Source: Larix kaempferi (taxonomy: Eukaryota > Streptophyta > Pinopsida > Pinales > Pinaceae). From it: DNA of 64,000 nucleotides. The position numbers were made by a program, and so were the translations under genes. The notes under the pieces are model-generated. The model searched no databases and was not told the DNA's origin. It saw nothing but the letters and a program-made list of their open reading frames with translations. The first letter of the stretch is position 1; every line of letters begins with the position of its first letter. This document shows, piece by piece, positions 47,404-57,890 of the stretch. The DNA is taken from assembly GCA_027924585.1 (NCBI GenBank), contig BSBM01002089.1, positions 131,501 through 195,500 on the forward strand, written 5' to 3'.

Positions 47404-48620
47404 TAGGTCAAAGTGCAACACTGACAGGTAGGACATATGGGTCAGCGTAAACAGTAGAGGATTTGTTGGATCTAGGCATCAGTGGTTTGAATTCCCTCGA
47501 TAAGAGGGAGTGTTAGAGATAGTGGTATCTTAGGATGTCCTCCATGATTCAGATGCCTTGCATGGAGGTACATTTGTAGTATAAGCATCAGGATGGAGTA
47601 AAGGGTGAGATGCACTCTACTCAGTGGCATGACTCCATCGGTGGATGCATGCGGACCTTTCAGGGTGACTTTCCTCATGCATGCAAAGTTTTGCATGCAC
47701 AACTATTAATTAAAAAGCATGCAAAAATGAGATTTTGCATGCAGTCACTTTAGGGTTTTGGAAACCCTAATTAGACAGCTAGTTATTATAAGGAGGCAAG
47801 AGATCACTGGAAGAGGTTACTTAGTAGACCTATCAAAGAGAGACCAGTTTGAGAGAGGAGGGTGACTAGTGCATGCAGAGGGTGACTTTCTGAGAGGGAG
47901 AGGCGCATTTGTAGAGAGGGAGAGTGAGGGATCTCAGACGGATTGGACCTCACTTGATTAGAGGTACCTGTCTACCATTGGAAGTGGGATAAGAGATCCT
48001 TTTCAATGGAGTTTCCATAGAGTTCAAATAGAGGGAGACTTGTTGCATACGGGAACACTTCATGAGGAGAGGAGGACGTTTTGGATACAGATTGAGGCCA
48101 GAGCAGTTGAGATCAGCAGAGTATATCTTCTTAAGTGTTTGAAGAAGATATGTGATGATGCCAGATTTGATTGGTAGATATTTAAGCTAGGGTGATTTCA
48201 TTCTAGAAGGAGAAGATCAAGGTTGTGGAGTATAGTGAGAGATAGTACATCCTAAGATGGGCTGAGGCAGATCTTCAGAAGTATTAGATCTGAACTGACA
48301 ACAAGGGCACATTTCCCAAGATCATTAGTTGCATCTGCTGCAAATCTCAAGTTTTTCTAACCCATCAGGTTCGGTCATTTGTTTATGAAGAGTTGTATGT
48401 ATCTATCTCATTCTTACTTTTCTCCAGGATCGAGAAAGAAGAAATCCCCACAGAAAGCTGGTTTTCCCCATTTGGGGTTTCCAAGGTATTTTGTGAGTTA
48501 ATGTGTGATTGTTTTTTATTTCATTCAGGTTGAAGTGTTAAGAGATCTGGTAGTATTTTTGTCTTAAGTCTTTATTGTATTTTTGACTTATAGAGACTCA
48601 AATCATTGAGATATCATGGA
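47404..48620 (+). mobile_element. 3' end and LTR of an older plus-strand element
   Basis: The sequence continues from 40382. The polypurine tract AAGAGGGAG (47502-47510) is directly followed by TGTTAGAGATAGTGG at 47511, a typical LTR start. Within the LTR are five GCATGC clusters (about 47647-47735) upstream of a TATA-like TTATTATAAGG near 47783. Near 48450-48480 TTTTCCCCATTTGGGGTTTCC is like the R/U5 region of plant copia LTRs. The right end is approximate; no 5' LTR was found. Confidence 0.65.
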
Positions 48621-48939
48621 TTCCAAAGTGAGTAGTCACTTCTGGATAATATTAACTTTCATTGCATGTCATGGGCTATTCTTCTCCCAAGCAAGTTCTA
48701 GAACCTTAAAAAAAGTCACGATACCCCTTTGTTTCCCATTCTAAATTTTTTGGGTGAGTGTGTCAAGAGACTACTTATTGTGCCATTTGTGCCCCTCCAC
48801 TTATATGATGTGACTATCTCGTTCCATTATTTGTCATGATGTGGTGGCTATAAATGGCAATAGGTGATGGCATGTGTAGGTCACATCATTTCCCGAGCAC
48901 CCCATATAGGTGGTTAATATGATATTTGATTGAATATGA
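48621..48939. other. unassigned DNA
   Basis: Nothing recognised. It may be the 3' untranslated part of the minus-strand fragment next to it. Confidence 0.3.
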
Positions 48940-49400
48940 GCCAATGTCACTTGATATCACTATCTTGTATGATTTCACAATCCTAATACATTTCAAAGTG
49001 TTTCCAACCAATGCCTTCATTTGTTATTTTATCTACTAGTTTATTGCCGTTTTCTTTACATGTGGAGTGTTGGATTTCTTGAAGGCTTACAACTTGAAGA
49101 AGGAAGGATGTCATCTCTAGTGCTCTAGAGTTTAGATAGCTATGTGAATTGTTTGATTCCATATGAATGTATAGATAAGGTAGCTTCCCTCTCATTTAAC
49201 TAATTCACTATGATGCAGTGATTGAAGAGGTGTTCATTGTTTCCTCTACTTGTAAGAGAAATCATATTGAGGATCCCTAAAACCCTCTATGTCTTACTTT
49301 ATTCCATGTGAGAAATTATTCTCTTTCTATTTTCCACTAGAAGGCCACCACCTTTGGCCAAAGGGTTAGTTTCCATATATTTTATCATGAGCTTATTCCT
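48940..49400 (-). pseudogene. possible LINE/RNase H-like relic
   Basis: The minus strand encodes a 70-codon open stretch (49195-48983) ending CKENGNKLVDKITNEGIGW. This resembles the last conserved motif of plant RNase H-like domains (REGNKxADxLANxG). Upstream, RGNNEHLF near 49260 is faintly like the TNNEAE motif of the same fold. Stops lie between the parts. It could be the C-terminal RNase H of a LINE or of a host-like RVT_3 protein; I am not sure. Confidence 0.35.
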
Positions 49401-49846
49401 TTCAATCCCATTGTAGAATATAGTGTTGTTTCTTTTGAACATGAATTTTATGTCTAGAAGGATTTCTCATAGCTAAGTTATCTTTGCTTCTTCTAAATAT
49501 ATAGGCCATGTTGCCAAGGGTCATTGGTACCATATTTGGGGTTGTTTTCGTGCCTTAGGTTGTGCACTTTTCTCTTAGTATTCCTTGATGTGAAGTTTGT
49601 TTCAGTTTATGAAATGTTGTTTCATGCCTTGTAGGGTGCATTTAGAAGTTAAGGTTTCTCTTTGGCACAAAAATTATTTTCACATTAGGGTATATGTTCC
49701 ATTTTTTACCCCCATTAAACTTAGTTTTGGACTAGATCCATATTTTTCCATGCATTAGTCAAAGTAAGGGATCCCTTGAGGTGATTTTCCAATTTGATGA
49801 TAGTGTATTCTATTTAGTTGTTTGCATTTATCTTTTCAAATCCTTT
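49401..49846. other. unassigned DNA
   Basis: AT-rich, no recognised feature before the LTR at 49847. Confidence 0.35.
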
Positions 49847-50356
49847 TGTTATTTTTTTACTTGAACAACATATAGCATATAGATAATCAATCACTGAAAG
49901 ATAAACAAGCACTGCATAAACACAAGGAACACAGAGATTCTCTCGGGGAAACCACAAAGGGAGAAAACCTCGACAAAGCCTTCCTCAATATAGAAATCAC
50001 AAAGTACAAAGTTCCCCAAGACAAAACACCTACTCCTCCACTTGTGCGAACTTCTCTCTCTCTCCACTAATGCGAACTTGCTTGAGTGAATGAGTGATTA
50101 CAAATGAGAGAGGTGTCCTTTATTTATATTCTTCCGTTGGGGTGACAATTTCCCTAATAGGGCCGACTTCTCTACTTGACTGGTCAATTACATAATATAA
50201 TAATCTTTTATGGGTTTTTCTAGGCCGACACATGTCCTAGGGTTTACATTGATTCTTTCAATGAACTTTACATTATTAATTATATGACCATAATCTCTCG
50301 AAGGAGGAATATAATAATATAAATAGAATATATTTCGCGGTTACATTATTTTAACA
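49847..50356 (-). repeat. 3' LTR of the interrupted copia element (about 510 bp)
   Basis: The plus strand reads TGTTATTT at 49847 and TTTTAACA at 50356. The outer boundary is inferred from the TGTTA/TAACA ends. Confidence 0.72.
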
Positions 50357-50439
50357 CTCCCTCTTAATTAGGAAGGTATTATGCGGGTAACAACATCTGC
50401 ATAACTGATTTGTGAACTTCTATATGTCGTATGAAGCTT

Positions 50440-51400
50440 TTGGATCATCATTTGTCTGGGGTATCATCTGCGGAGTAGCAACATCATCATCTGTTGAAAT
50501 ATGATCATCATCATCAGCATCATCATCAACAATCATCCTCTTGCTGGAACAACAACATCATCAACTGGAACATCATTTGTTGGAACATCTTTATCAGCAA
50601 CATCATCAAGTGGAACATCTTCTGCTGTTAGCAACCTTGTAAGTTGGAACACCATCTGCTAGAACATCCTCATCAGCAGCACCATTAGCTGGAACAACAT
50701 CATCGTTAGCTGATACACCATCTACTAGAACATCTTCATCAGTAGCACCATCAACTGGAACACCTCCAACAAACATCAGTAACTAAATACTCATACTATT
50801 AGTTAGCCAGTACTGATCTTCCATCTCCCTTGGATAGGCATCAGCTCGTGAGAGCTGGAACTATCATTCAGCCAGTACTGATCTTCCATCTCCCTTGGAC
50901 ATGCATCCATCCCTATGGATAGACATAAGTTCATGAGAAATGGAACCATCAGTCAGCCAGTACTGATCTTCCATCTCCCTTGGATAGGAATCCATCCCTA
51001 CGGATAAGCATCAGTTCATGAGAACTGGAAACGTCAGACAACCAGTACTTATCTTCCATCTCCCTTTGACAGGAATCCATCTCTAAGAATAGGCATCAGT
51101 TCATGACAACTAGAACCATCATTTAGCCAGTACTGATCTTCCATCTCCCTTGGACAGGCATCCATCCCTACGGATAGGCATCAGTTCGTGAGAACTGGAA
51201 CCACCAGTCAACCAGTATTGATATTCCATCTCCCTTGGACGGGAATTAGATCGTGAGAAATGGAACCATCAGTTAGCCAGTACTAATCTTTCGTCCCTCC
51301 TAGAAAAGCATCTATCCTTTCTGATAGGAACTCTATCATTCAACAAGTACTGATCTTCTGTCCCTCCTGGACAGGCATATATCCTTTCGGATAGGATCCA
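50440..51400. repeat. hairpin-bearing tandem arrays between pol stop and 3' LTR
   Basis: The first part (50440-50780) repeats CATCTGCTGGAACATCATCA-like words. The second part (about 50800-51395) has roughly seven units of 70-100 bp, each with CAGTACTGATCTTCCATCTC, an ATCC-CTAC-GGAT hairpin and a CAGTTC-GTGA-GAACTG hairpin. The first unit has CAGCTC-GTGA-GAGCTG (50842-50857), with both arms changed together. Confidence 0.88.
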
Positions 51401-51544
51401 TCAATCTCTCTTTCTAGAGAGGTCCCTCTGGACCACAACAATCTTGTCTCGAAAGTACTCAAACTTCACACAAGCCAAAGGCTTAGTCAGCACATCAACA
51501 ACTTGTTCCTCTGTAGGAGCATACTCGAGCTTCACAACTCCCTT
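51401..51544 (-). pseudogene. copia RNase H C-terminus (47 codons and stop)
   Basis: The minus strand reads KGVVKLEYAPTEEQVVDVL, then TKPLACVKFEYFRDKIVVV, and ends QRDLSRKRD and TGA (51403-51401). This is the conserved end of plant copia polyproteins, where A-TEEQVADxLTK is nearly invariant. The frame is intact up to the insertion at 51545. It fixes the arrays at 50440-51400 as 3' untranslated sequence. Confidence 0.92.
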
Positions 51545-52206
51545 TGTTACCGGACAATCTACCGAAAGCAAACTTAAGGCGTGATCTCCCTAGTTCAAAG
51601 TGAATCTAGAACAAATGGGACAGAACATAACCTACTATCCTAGATTGAATAGAAGTGCAAACGAGTAGATAGATCGCTTACCTCAGGTTTGCATCTCCCT
51701 TTTCTCTTCGTTGATCCAATGCTCCAGCGTCGTCAGATCTCAAGCTGCAAGACCCTGTTGAATAGATAGGAACCAACAAGTAGTGAAAGCATACATTTCA
51801 TATGATCAATCTAAGTCAACAGTTAAGGAAGAAAACTCTAAATATCATCAATGAGACAATCATTTATGGAAAGAGATTATATTACTGTATAAAAGAGTGG
51901 AAATGCATAGAAGAGTGAGGATTACAACCAAGCCCTAACGTTGCAATCTTCCTCCAACAAGCCAAGCCAATGCCTCTAAGGAGAAATGGGTGCCTCCAAT
52001 GGATGGGTGATGATCTCCTAATCTCTATTTCACCAGCATATGGATGTTATAGCCTTCCTCCCCTTCCCATGGAGAAAGGGGGTGTTTATATAGGGCTAAA
52101 GAGATAGGGTAGGGTTAGGATTAGGGGGAGATGGTTAAGGGATCCTTCCCATTAGGTCAAGAACCGAAATGCCACCTCACATAGAGTCTAGGGATAGGTC
52201 TCCACC
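51545..52206 (-). repeat. LTR of the minus-strand element, distal part
   Basis: It runs from the TATA region to the LTR end next to the copia RNase H. A splice-like pair is visible on the minus strand: CTTGCAG before CTTGAGATCTGACGACG near 51745, and CCTGAG|GTAAGC near 51690. It may only be chance. Confidence 0.75.
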
Positions 52207-53663
52207 TGTCACGTCCCCATTTTGACCCCCTTTTTGCATTAGATCGTAAATGATGTAAATATTGTAACTTAATCATGGTGAGGAGCTCAAGGCCAAGGCC
52301 CCGCCATTGATTTGTCGCTTTATGTATCGGCAATTAGAATAGATGCATATGGTTCTTGTGCTAGCTGTGCACAATGTAAAAATCAGGCATCATGTAAATA
52401 TGCCATTTCAATAAAAACCCACAACCAGCTACGCAATGCAACAAAGAGATGGGGCATGATCTTTACAAGGAATAGGGAGGGAAAAATAGCCAAACCCTTG
52501 AGCCATGGTGTTAAGCCATTTCATTGAGGAAACCCATGAACTCTCAACTACCCATTTGGTCTCATGCACCCAATCATTTAATTTTCCCAATAAATTGGTT
52601 AAAGCAGTAAATGCCTTGGAAATGATGAAGTATGGGCAAGCCATTTTCGTGCATGGGCAAGCCATCAACCTGAAAATTCGTGTTTTTGCTTGTGGGGCAA
52701 GAAAACACCCAGGAAATGGTGCCCAAAGCGATGGGGAATAAAAAGTCTTCACTCACTCACGCAGTTGGAGTTAGCTGGGCCTTTCCCTGCACGTTTTCGT
52801 CCAAATCCTGCATTTCTCCATGCCTGGGAGTTCGTTTTTGCATATGCAGTAGCCTGGGAGAGGAGAGCCACGATTTGGGGACTGTATGGAGGTCGTTTTT
52901 GCTCCCGAATGTCCAAGGACGTTTTTCTAAAAACGGATTGGCTTCCCAGGGTTGTTTCCCATCTTCCCATTTCGTTTTTGTGTGTTCCCACGTTTTTTCT
53001 GAGTGAGTTGAAACCCCATCTCATGCATCCCACTGTGGAAATCGTTTTCCTCATGCCCAGTAATTGTGGTTTTGTTGTTCAGTGCATCCCGTTTTAGATT
53101 GGAACCTGTGAGCAGGAGCTTCAAGAGTGGAAGAGGACAGATTTGGCTTGATGAGCCCAATGGTGTACCCATAGCTCCATGGTTGAGCCACTAGCCTAGT
53201 AACTCACCTCTACCCACCTCTTAGCAGCCTGAGAAACCCAACTGCTAGTTGGCTTGGCTGATTCTGGCATATCTTTGGCTATGTGAGAGCCTGTTTCCCC
53301 TTTTCCTTGTGGAGATCGTGCCCAGCTCGGGGGTGGCAGTGGTGCTGAGAGATTAAGGAGCACACTGGCCTACGGTTGGGTGGAACGTTGCAGAAGCGTA
53401 GCTGGTTGCTTGGGATTACTTCTGTATAAGATAAGTATTCTCTTGTGTGTGTGTAAATTTGCAATTGTTCCTTTGATAAATATTGGAATGTTTGTGGATG
53501 TGTTAAATGATTTTAATTCCGCTGTGTTCTCAAGTGTTTATGAAATCGGATGTGTTCATCTCCTTCTTAAATTGAATGATAAATTTCTAACTGTGGGGCT
53601 AGATGCCCGGTTTAATTTCACGCTCCTCTCCATCTAGCTGGTTGGATGGGAGGGGACGTGACA
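52207..53663 (+). repeat. 5' LTR of the young element (1457 bp)
   Basis: It starts TGTCACGTCCCC and ends GGGGACGTGACA, a perfect 12-bp terminal inverted repeat. It contains a hairpin module at about 53229-53262 (AAACCCAACTGCTAGTTGG followed by CTTGGC) related to the internal array at 57257-57890. Open frames of 60-135 codons occur on both strands and appear identically in the 3' LTR; none is recognised. Confidence 0.97.
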
Positions 53664-53666
53664 GAA

Positions 53667-53678
53667 TGGTATCAGAGC
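53667..53678 (+). promoter_or_regulatory. primer binding site, initiator tRNA-Met
   Basis: TGGTATCAGAGC, a perfect match, three bases after the LTR. Confidence 0.95.
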
Positions 53679-53814
53679 TGCGTTGCAACATTGGGCCTCT
53701 ATGGGCCAAACCTGATAGCAGTTAGAAGGCAAGATTTTAAATTTTTCCTTAACAGTTTTGAAAAATTTTGGTTTAAGCCTATTTTTGGAAATTTTGATTT
53801 TAGTCTGTTTCGGG

Positions 53815-54730
53815 GAGTCCTCCCGAAACTGCGGAAAGGTTCCGCGAACCTTCTCGCAATTGCGGAAGAGTTCCGCGAACCTTCCCGCAATTGTGGAAGC
53901 GTTCGGCGAACCTTCCCGCAATTGCGGAAGAATTCAGCCAACTGCTCCGAAACAGCGGAGAAAAATGTTTTTTAAGTGAAAAATTTTCTAAGTATCGGAA
54001 ATTTCGGAAAGAATTCTCTTCCGAAATTGCGGAAGGAATTCTCTTCCGAAATTTCGGAGGGATTCCGCGAATCGTTCCGCAACGCGGAAGAGTTCGGCGA
54101 GTCGTTCCGAAATTGCGGAAGACTTCGGCGAATCGTTCCGCAACTGCGGAAGACTTCGCCGAATCGTTCCGCAACTGCGGAAGACTTCGCCGAATCGTTC
54201 CGCAACGCGGAAGAGTTCGGCGAGTCGTTCCGCAATTGCGGAAGACTTCGGCGAATCGTTCCGCAACTGCGGAAGACTTCGCCGAATCGTTCCGCAACTG
54301 CGGAAGACTTCGCCGAATCGTTCCGCAACGCGGAAGAGTTCGGCGAGTCGTTCCGCAATTGCGGAAGACTTCGGCGAATCGTTCCGCAACTGCGGAAGAC
54401 TTCGCCGAATCGTTCCGCAATTGCGGAAGACTTCGGCGAATCATTCCGCCATTGCGGAAGCACTCCGCAAGTCGCTCCGCAAATCTTTTCGCGAAAAAAA
54501 TCGCCCGAAACCGCGGGAGCCTTCAGCCGAGCGCCCCGCAATTGCGGAAGGCTTGGGCCAAGCTCCCCGCAATTGCGGAAGGCTTCAGCCAGCCGCCCCG
54601 CAGTTGCGGGAGCATGCTGTGAACCGCCAATTGCGGAAACCTCCCACCTATCGCTCCGCTAGTTGCGGAAGCTTTCAGGCTATCGCCCCGCCCATTGCGG
54701 CAGGATTCAATGAACCGCCCCGCGACAGGG
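53815..54730. repeat. palindrome array TTCCGCAATTGCGGAA, about 31-bp units in 123-bp higher-order repeats
   Basis: About thirty palindromes of the type TTCCGCAATTGCGGAA are spaced about 31 bp apart by linkers such as GACTTCGGCGAATCG. Between 54074 and about 54430 they form a 123-bp higher-order unit of four palindromes (anchors GTTCCGCAACGCGG at 54074, 54197 and 54320). The copies outside are more diverged. Since 123 is divisible by three, frames of 130-243 codons stay open on both strands; these are artefacts. The block is far richer in G+C than its surroundings. Confidence 0.95.
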
Positions 54731-54737
54731 GCATTAT

Positions 54738-54845
54738 TTGTAAAAAAAAAAAAAAAAAAAACAAAAAACAAAAAAAAAAAACGAGGGCGCTGCCCTCGAC
54801 CCGCCCTGCTGTGGCGAGCCACAAGGGGGAAAGCCCCCTTGACCC
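54738..54845. repeat. A-rich run followed by two GC-rich hairpins
   Basis: An A/CAAA run of about 45 bases is followed by CGAGGGC-GCT-GCCCTCG (about 54782-54798). A second hairpin, CAAGGGGG-AAAG-CCCCCTTG, lies at about 54821-54840. Both stems are perfect. Confidence 0.88.
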
Positions 54846-54849
54846 CCCT

Positions 54850-57255
54850 CTTTTTCTTTTTCCCCCTCATGTGTCTTTGTTTGTGGTTTGACAAATTGTC
54901 AGTATGGCATTCTTCCCACGTGCACGAAGAAATTTGTGAATTTTTGAGAATATAATGCAACTGTGTAAAATGTGCAGAATGGGAGTGAAAGTTGTCATTT
55001 TTGAAAGGATGCAGTTCCCGCACCTGATGTCAGAATGGAGCATGAAGACAGGCATTGGAAAGCTTGTCCAGCAGGGAACAATGATGCATGACCAGAGTTT
55101 GAAGGAGGTCTACATATATCATAGATATTTAGTGCAGAAGAGTGCCAGCGGCTGTTTTGACAAACAAATTTTGTTGTCAATATGGGCAATTTATACAATT
55201 GCAGGATATGGAAGAGGAATTCCATGTCACGATGAGGGATCGAAAAGGGAAGAATTTCTTAAACCTCTGTTTGTTATCATACTTATAATTATGAAATTGT
55301 CATATGGCATAAAAATGTTAAAAAGTAAAGGATTACATAGATGTATATGCACTAGATGGCATCTTAACAAATTGCATAGTGCATATAGAAACGCCTGTGC
55401 ATAAATGGGATATTGCACATTGGTAGAATAATGAAGTAGGCATGTGCAATAAACCACTAATGTAGAATATTGTGGTTGATAATCACTATTGATGTTGGTA
55501 TTGGTTGTAGGACCAAAGCTAACAAAGAGCATGGCTAAATGTTCTGGGGATGTTATTGCATGAAGCCTATGACCTTATGCAGAAAGGATGATGCAACAAA
55601 TCTATGATCAAAAGTTGGAAAAATGACTGAACAGCCTGGGTAAGAGGCCAACTGATCAGGTAACATCAAGCGATGTTAATGGTAACCATGCAGGTAATGA
55701 TTATCAGTGCCCAATTGCATGAATGTTGAAAAGGGATTTGGTAAGATCTCTTCAACTATGTTTGAGCTATGTTGAGGTAGTTTGCATGTGATATTGGTTA
55801 CCGATTGGGACTGTTAACCTACCAAGCTTGGTGAGGTGTGGGTAAGTGAAGGAACTGATCCTTACACCCTATGACTGTTTAGAAATCTCAATGCATTCAT
55901 ATGAATTTATATCATGCCATGTGTATGTTGGTTATGTACTTAATAACCAAAGCAAGTGAGGACTGGTGGTCCTGATTATGATAATGCAAGTTATATGAGA
56001 TAGTCATGTTTCGATCATAATATGCTTGAAGGCATAGTACTCATGAAACAATGCAAGGTAGCATTGAGTAGATGTGCATTAAGAGATTTTATAAACCTTG
56101 TGATGCATTGTATGAATGCATAGGGATGATACACATGTCATTGCGAAATAAATAATGAATGAAAGGATGAATTGATGATAATTCCAGGACCATTTTATGG
56201 GCTGTTATGAATGCAGAATAGTAAGTGCATGAAGATCCCAATCATGATCGATGGGATGCTAGAATGCTCTGTGGAAGGACAGAGTTGTATGAATGATATG
56301 ACTGTGAAATTTGATCTAGAGCTTATGAGAAGGAATCTCATGGTTGAGAGCTCTAAGTTCTGTTAGTAAGAACAGTTGTAAACATCAGATTTGTAATTGT
56401 TTCGGATTTGAAATTTTGCTAATAAATGTTGCTGACTGTTTGGCTATTTGATAAAGTGTGCCAGGATGACACATTGCAGGAAGATCATGTGTGATGGCCT
56501 GCAGAAGCCAAACTAGATAGGAAGGATTCCATGCTTTGGAAATGGGTTTCGGGTGAAACGCCATTGTCTCAACCAAACAGCATGTCGGTAAACCATGAAA
56601 GTGAGATGGTAAAGCTATGCCCAGAAGGCATGTGAGACACATATGCAAAATGAATGAGTATTCTGTGACCCTAGACAAGAACATGCATGTCTAAATTGTT
56701 AGATTTAATATGCAAAGCATGTTTTATTATTTCATTATTGTTCCAGACTGCTTGAGTATGATTAGGGCCTACATGGCGCACATCAAAAAGGGGGTGCACA
56801 CCTTTTCTGGTGCTGGGTCATGGTAGGGTTTTCAATATTGACTACACCCTAAGGGAATGGACGCATTCCTGGTGTTTCAATACTTGATAGTGAATGATAT
56901 GAAATATGATTACAATTTTTGGGCAGTAATACTGATGAGCCTGCTTATCCTTCTTGTGCTAACAGCTTACACAAATGCAACTTGGTGTTGCACGTAAGGG
57001 GGCAAAGTGAAGAAGGGTGCTCAAAGAGGACTGTATGGGCAGTGGTAACCTTTCTACGCTCACACAAAAGGACACTAGAAGGGATGGATAGGCCCGAGGA
57101 GCTGTGTTGCAGAAAAGGGGTATCATCCTTGTGTAGTGTGAGTGGGTATTGTGGGGCCATGCTAGCCTGCAGTCAAGTGAGTCACCTATAGAGTTCCTGG
57201 AGGGAACCGCTGGTTGCACAAGAGAAGGAGCCACGTAATCATATTATGTTGTTCA
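54850..57255. other. non-coding spacer of the young element
   Basis: A 149-codon frame at 54955-55404 and a 90-codon frame at 56919-57191 are not recognised. No reverse transcriptase or integrase motif is visible in any frame. Confidence 0.6.
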
Positions 57256-57256
57256 T

Positions 57257-57890
57257 ATTGCCTAATAAACCCAGTCGGCGTACTGGCTTGGCATTGGTTA
57301 TTTGGAAGTTGTGACGAAAGGTTGCTGGATGCCTGATAAACCCAGTCGGTGTACTGGCTTGGCATTGGTTATTCGGGAGTTGTGGAGAAAGGTTGCTGGA
57401 TGCCTGATAAACCCAGTCGGTGTACTGGCTTGGCATTGGTTATTCGGGAGTTGTGGAGAAAGGTTGCTGGATGCCTGATAAACCCAGTCGGTGTACTGGC
57501 TTGGCATTTGTTACTTGTATGATGTGGAGGTATTGGTGAAGGGTGTTATTTCCTGACAAACCCAGTCGGAGAACTGGCTTGGAAATGGTTTTTGAAATGC
57601 TTGATAAACCCAGTCGGCGTACTAGCTTAGCATATTGATTTTGAAATGCTTGATAAACCCAGTCGGTGTACTGGCTTAGCATACTGATTTTGAAATGCTT
57701 GATAAACCCAGTCGGCGTACTGGCTTAGCATACTGATTTTGAAATGCTTGATAAACCCAGTCGGCGTACTGGCTTAGCATACTGATTTTGAAATGCTTGA
57801 TAAACCCAGTCAGCGTACTGGCTTAGCATACTGATTTTAGGGATGCCTGATAAACCCAGTCGGCGTACTGGCTTGGCATTGCCTATTCGG
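57257..57890. repeat. hairpin array: eleven copies of ATAAACCCAGTCGGCGTACTGG module
   Basis: Copies begin at 57265, 57336, 57407, 57478, 57556, 57604, 57653, 57702, 57751, 57800 and 57850. The period is 71 bp for the first four and 49 bp for most of the rest. Each core is CCAGT-CGGCGT-ACTGG (5-bp stem) followed by CTTGGCAT or CTTAGCAT. Minus-strand frames rich in RLGLSG are repeat artefacts. The same module occurs in this family's LTRs (about 53229-53262, and 31738-31772 in the solo LTR). Confidence 0.95.

Larger units (their letters stand above)
49847..51544 (-). mobile_element. 3' end of a copia element, cut at 51545 by another insertion
   Basis: Reading right to left: the end of RNase H (51544-51401), a tandem-array region (51400-50370), a polypurine tract AAGAGGGAG (50357-50365, minus strand) and the 3' LTR (50356-49847). 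The LTR shares words with the 40383-47398 LTR, such as CACTGAA, AAACAAGCA, CATAAACACAAG, GGGAAACC and CCTTCCTCAATATAGA, so the two are related. The rest of the element is separated by the insertion and not in the window. Confidence 0.85.

Noticed and set aside
51645-51760. Small internal exon on the minus strand (CTTGCAG ... CCTGAG|GTAAGC)
   Set aside because: It lies inside an LTR, codes for nothing recognised, and could be a chance match to splice consensus.
52429-53172. Several 80-135-codon frames on both strands
   Set aside because: They lie within the LTR and recur identically at 59811-60554. There is no domain and no start context that singles one out.
53800-54662. Open frames of 130-243 codons on both strands rich in RNCG and RRIVPQ
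   Set aside because: Produced by the 123-bp higher-order palindrome array; the frames exist on both strands because the repeat has few stop codons.
54955-55404. 149-codon frame in the young element as a possible novel gene
   Set aside because: No domain recognised, ordinary chance length for this composition, and no upstream signal. Left as non-coding until homologous copies show selection.
57257-57890. CRISPR-like look: regular repeats with palindromic cores
   Set aside because: The intervening segments are themselves repeats, the period changes from 71 to 49 bp, and the DNA is plant nuclear and inside an LTR element.
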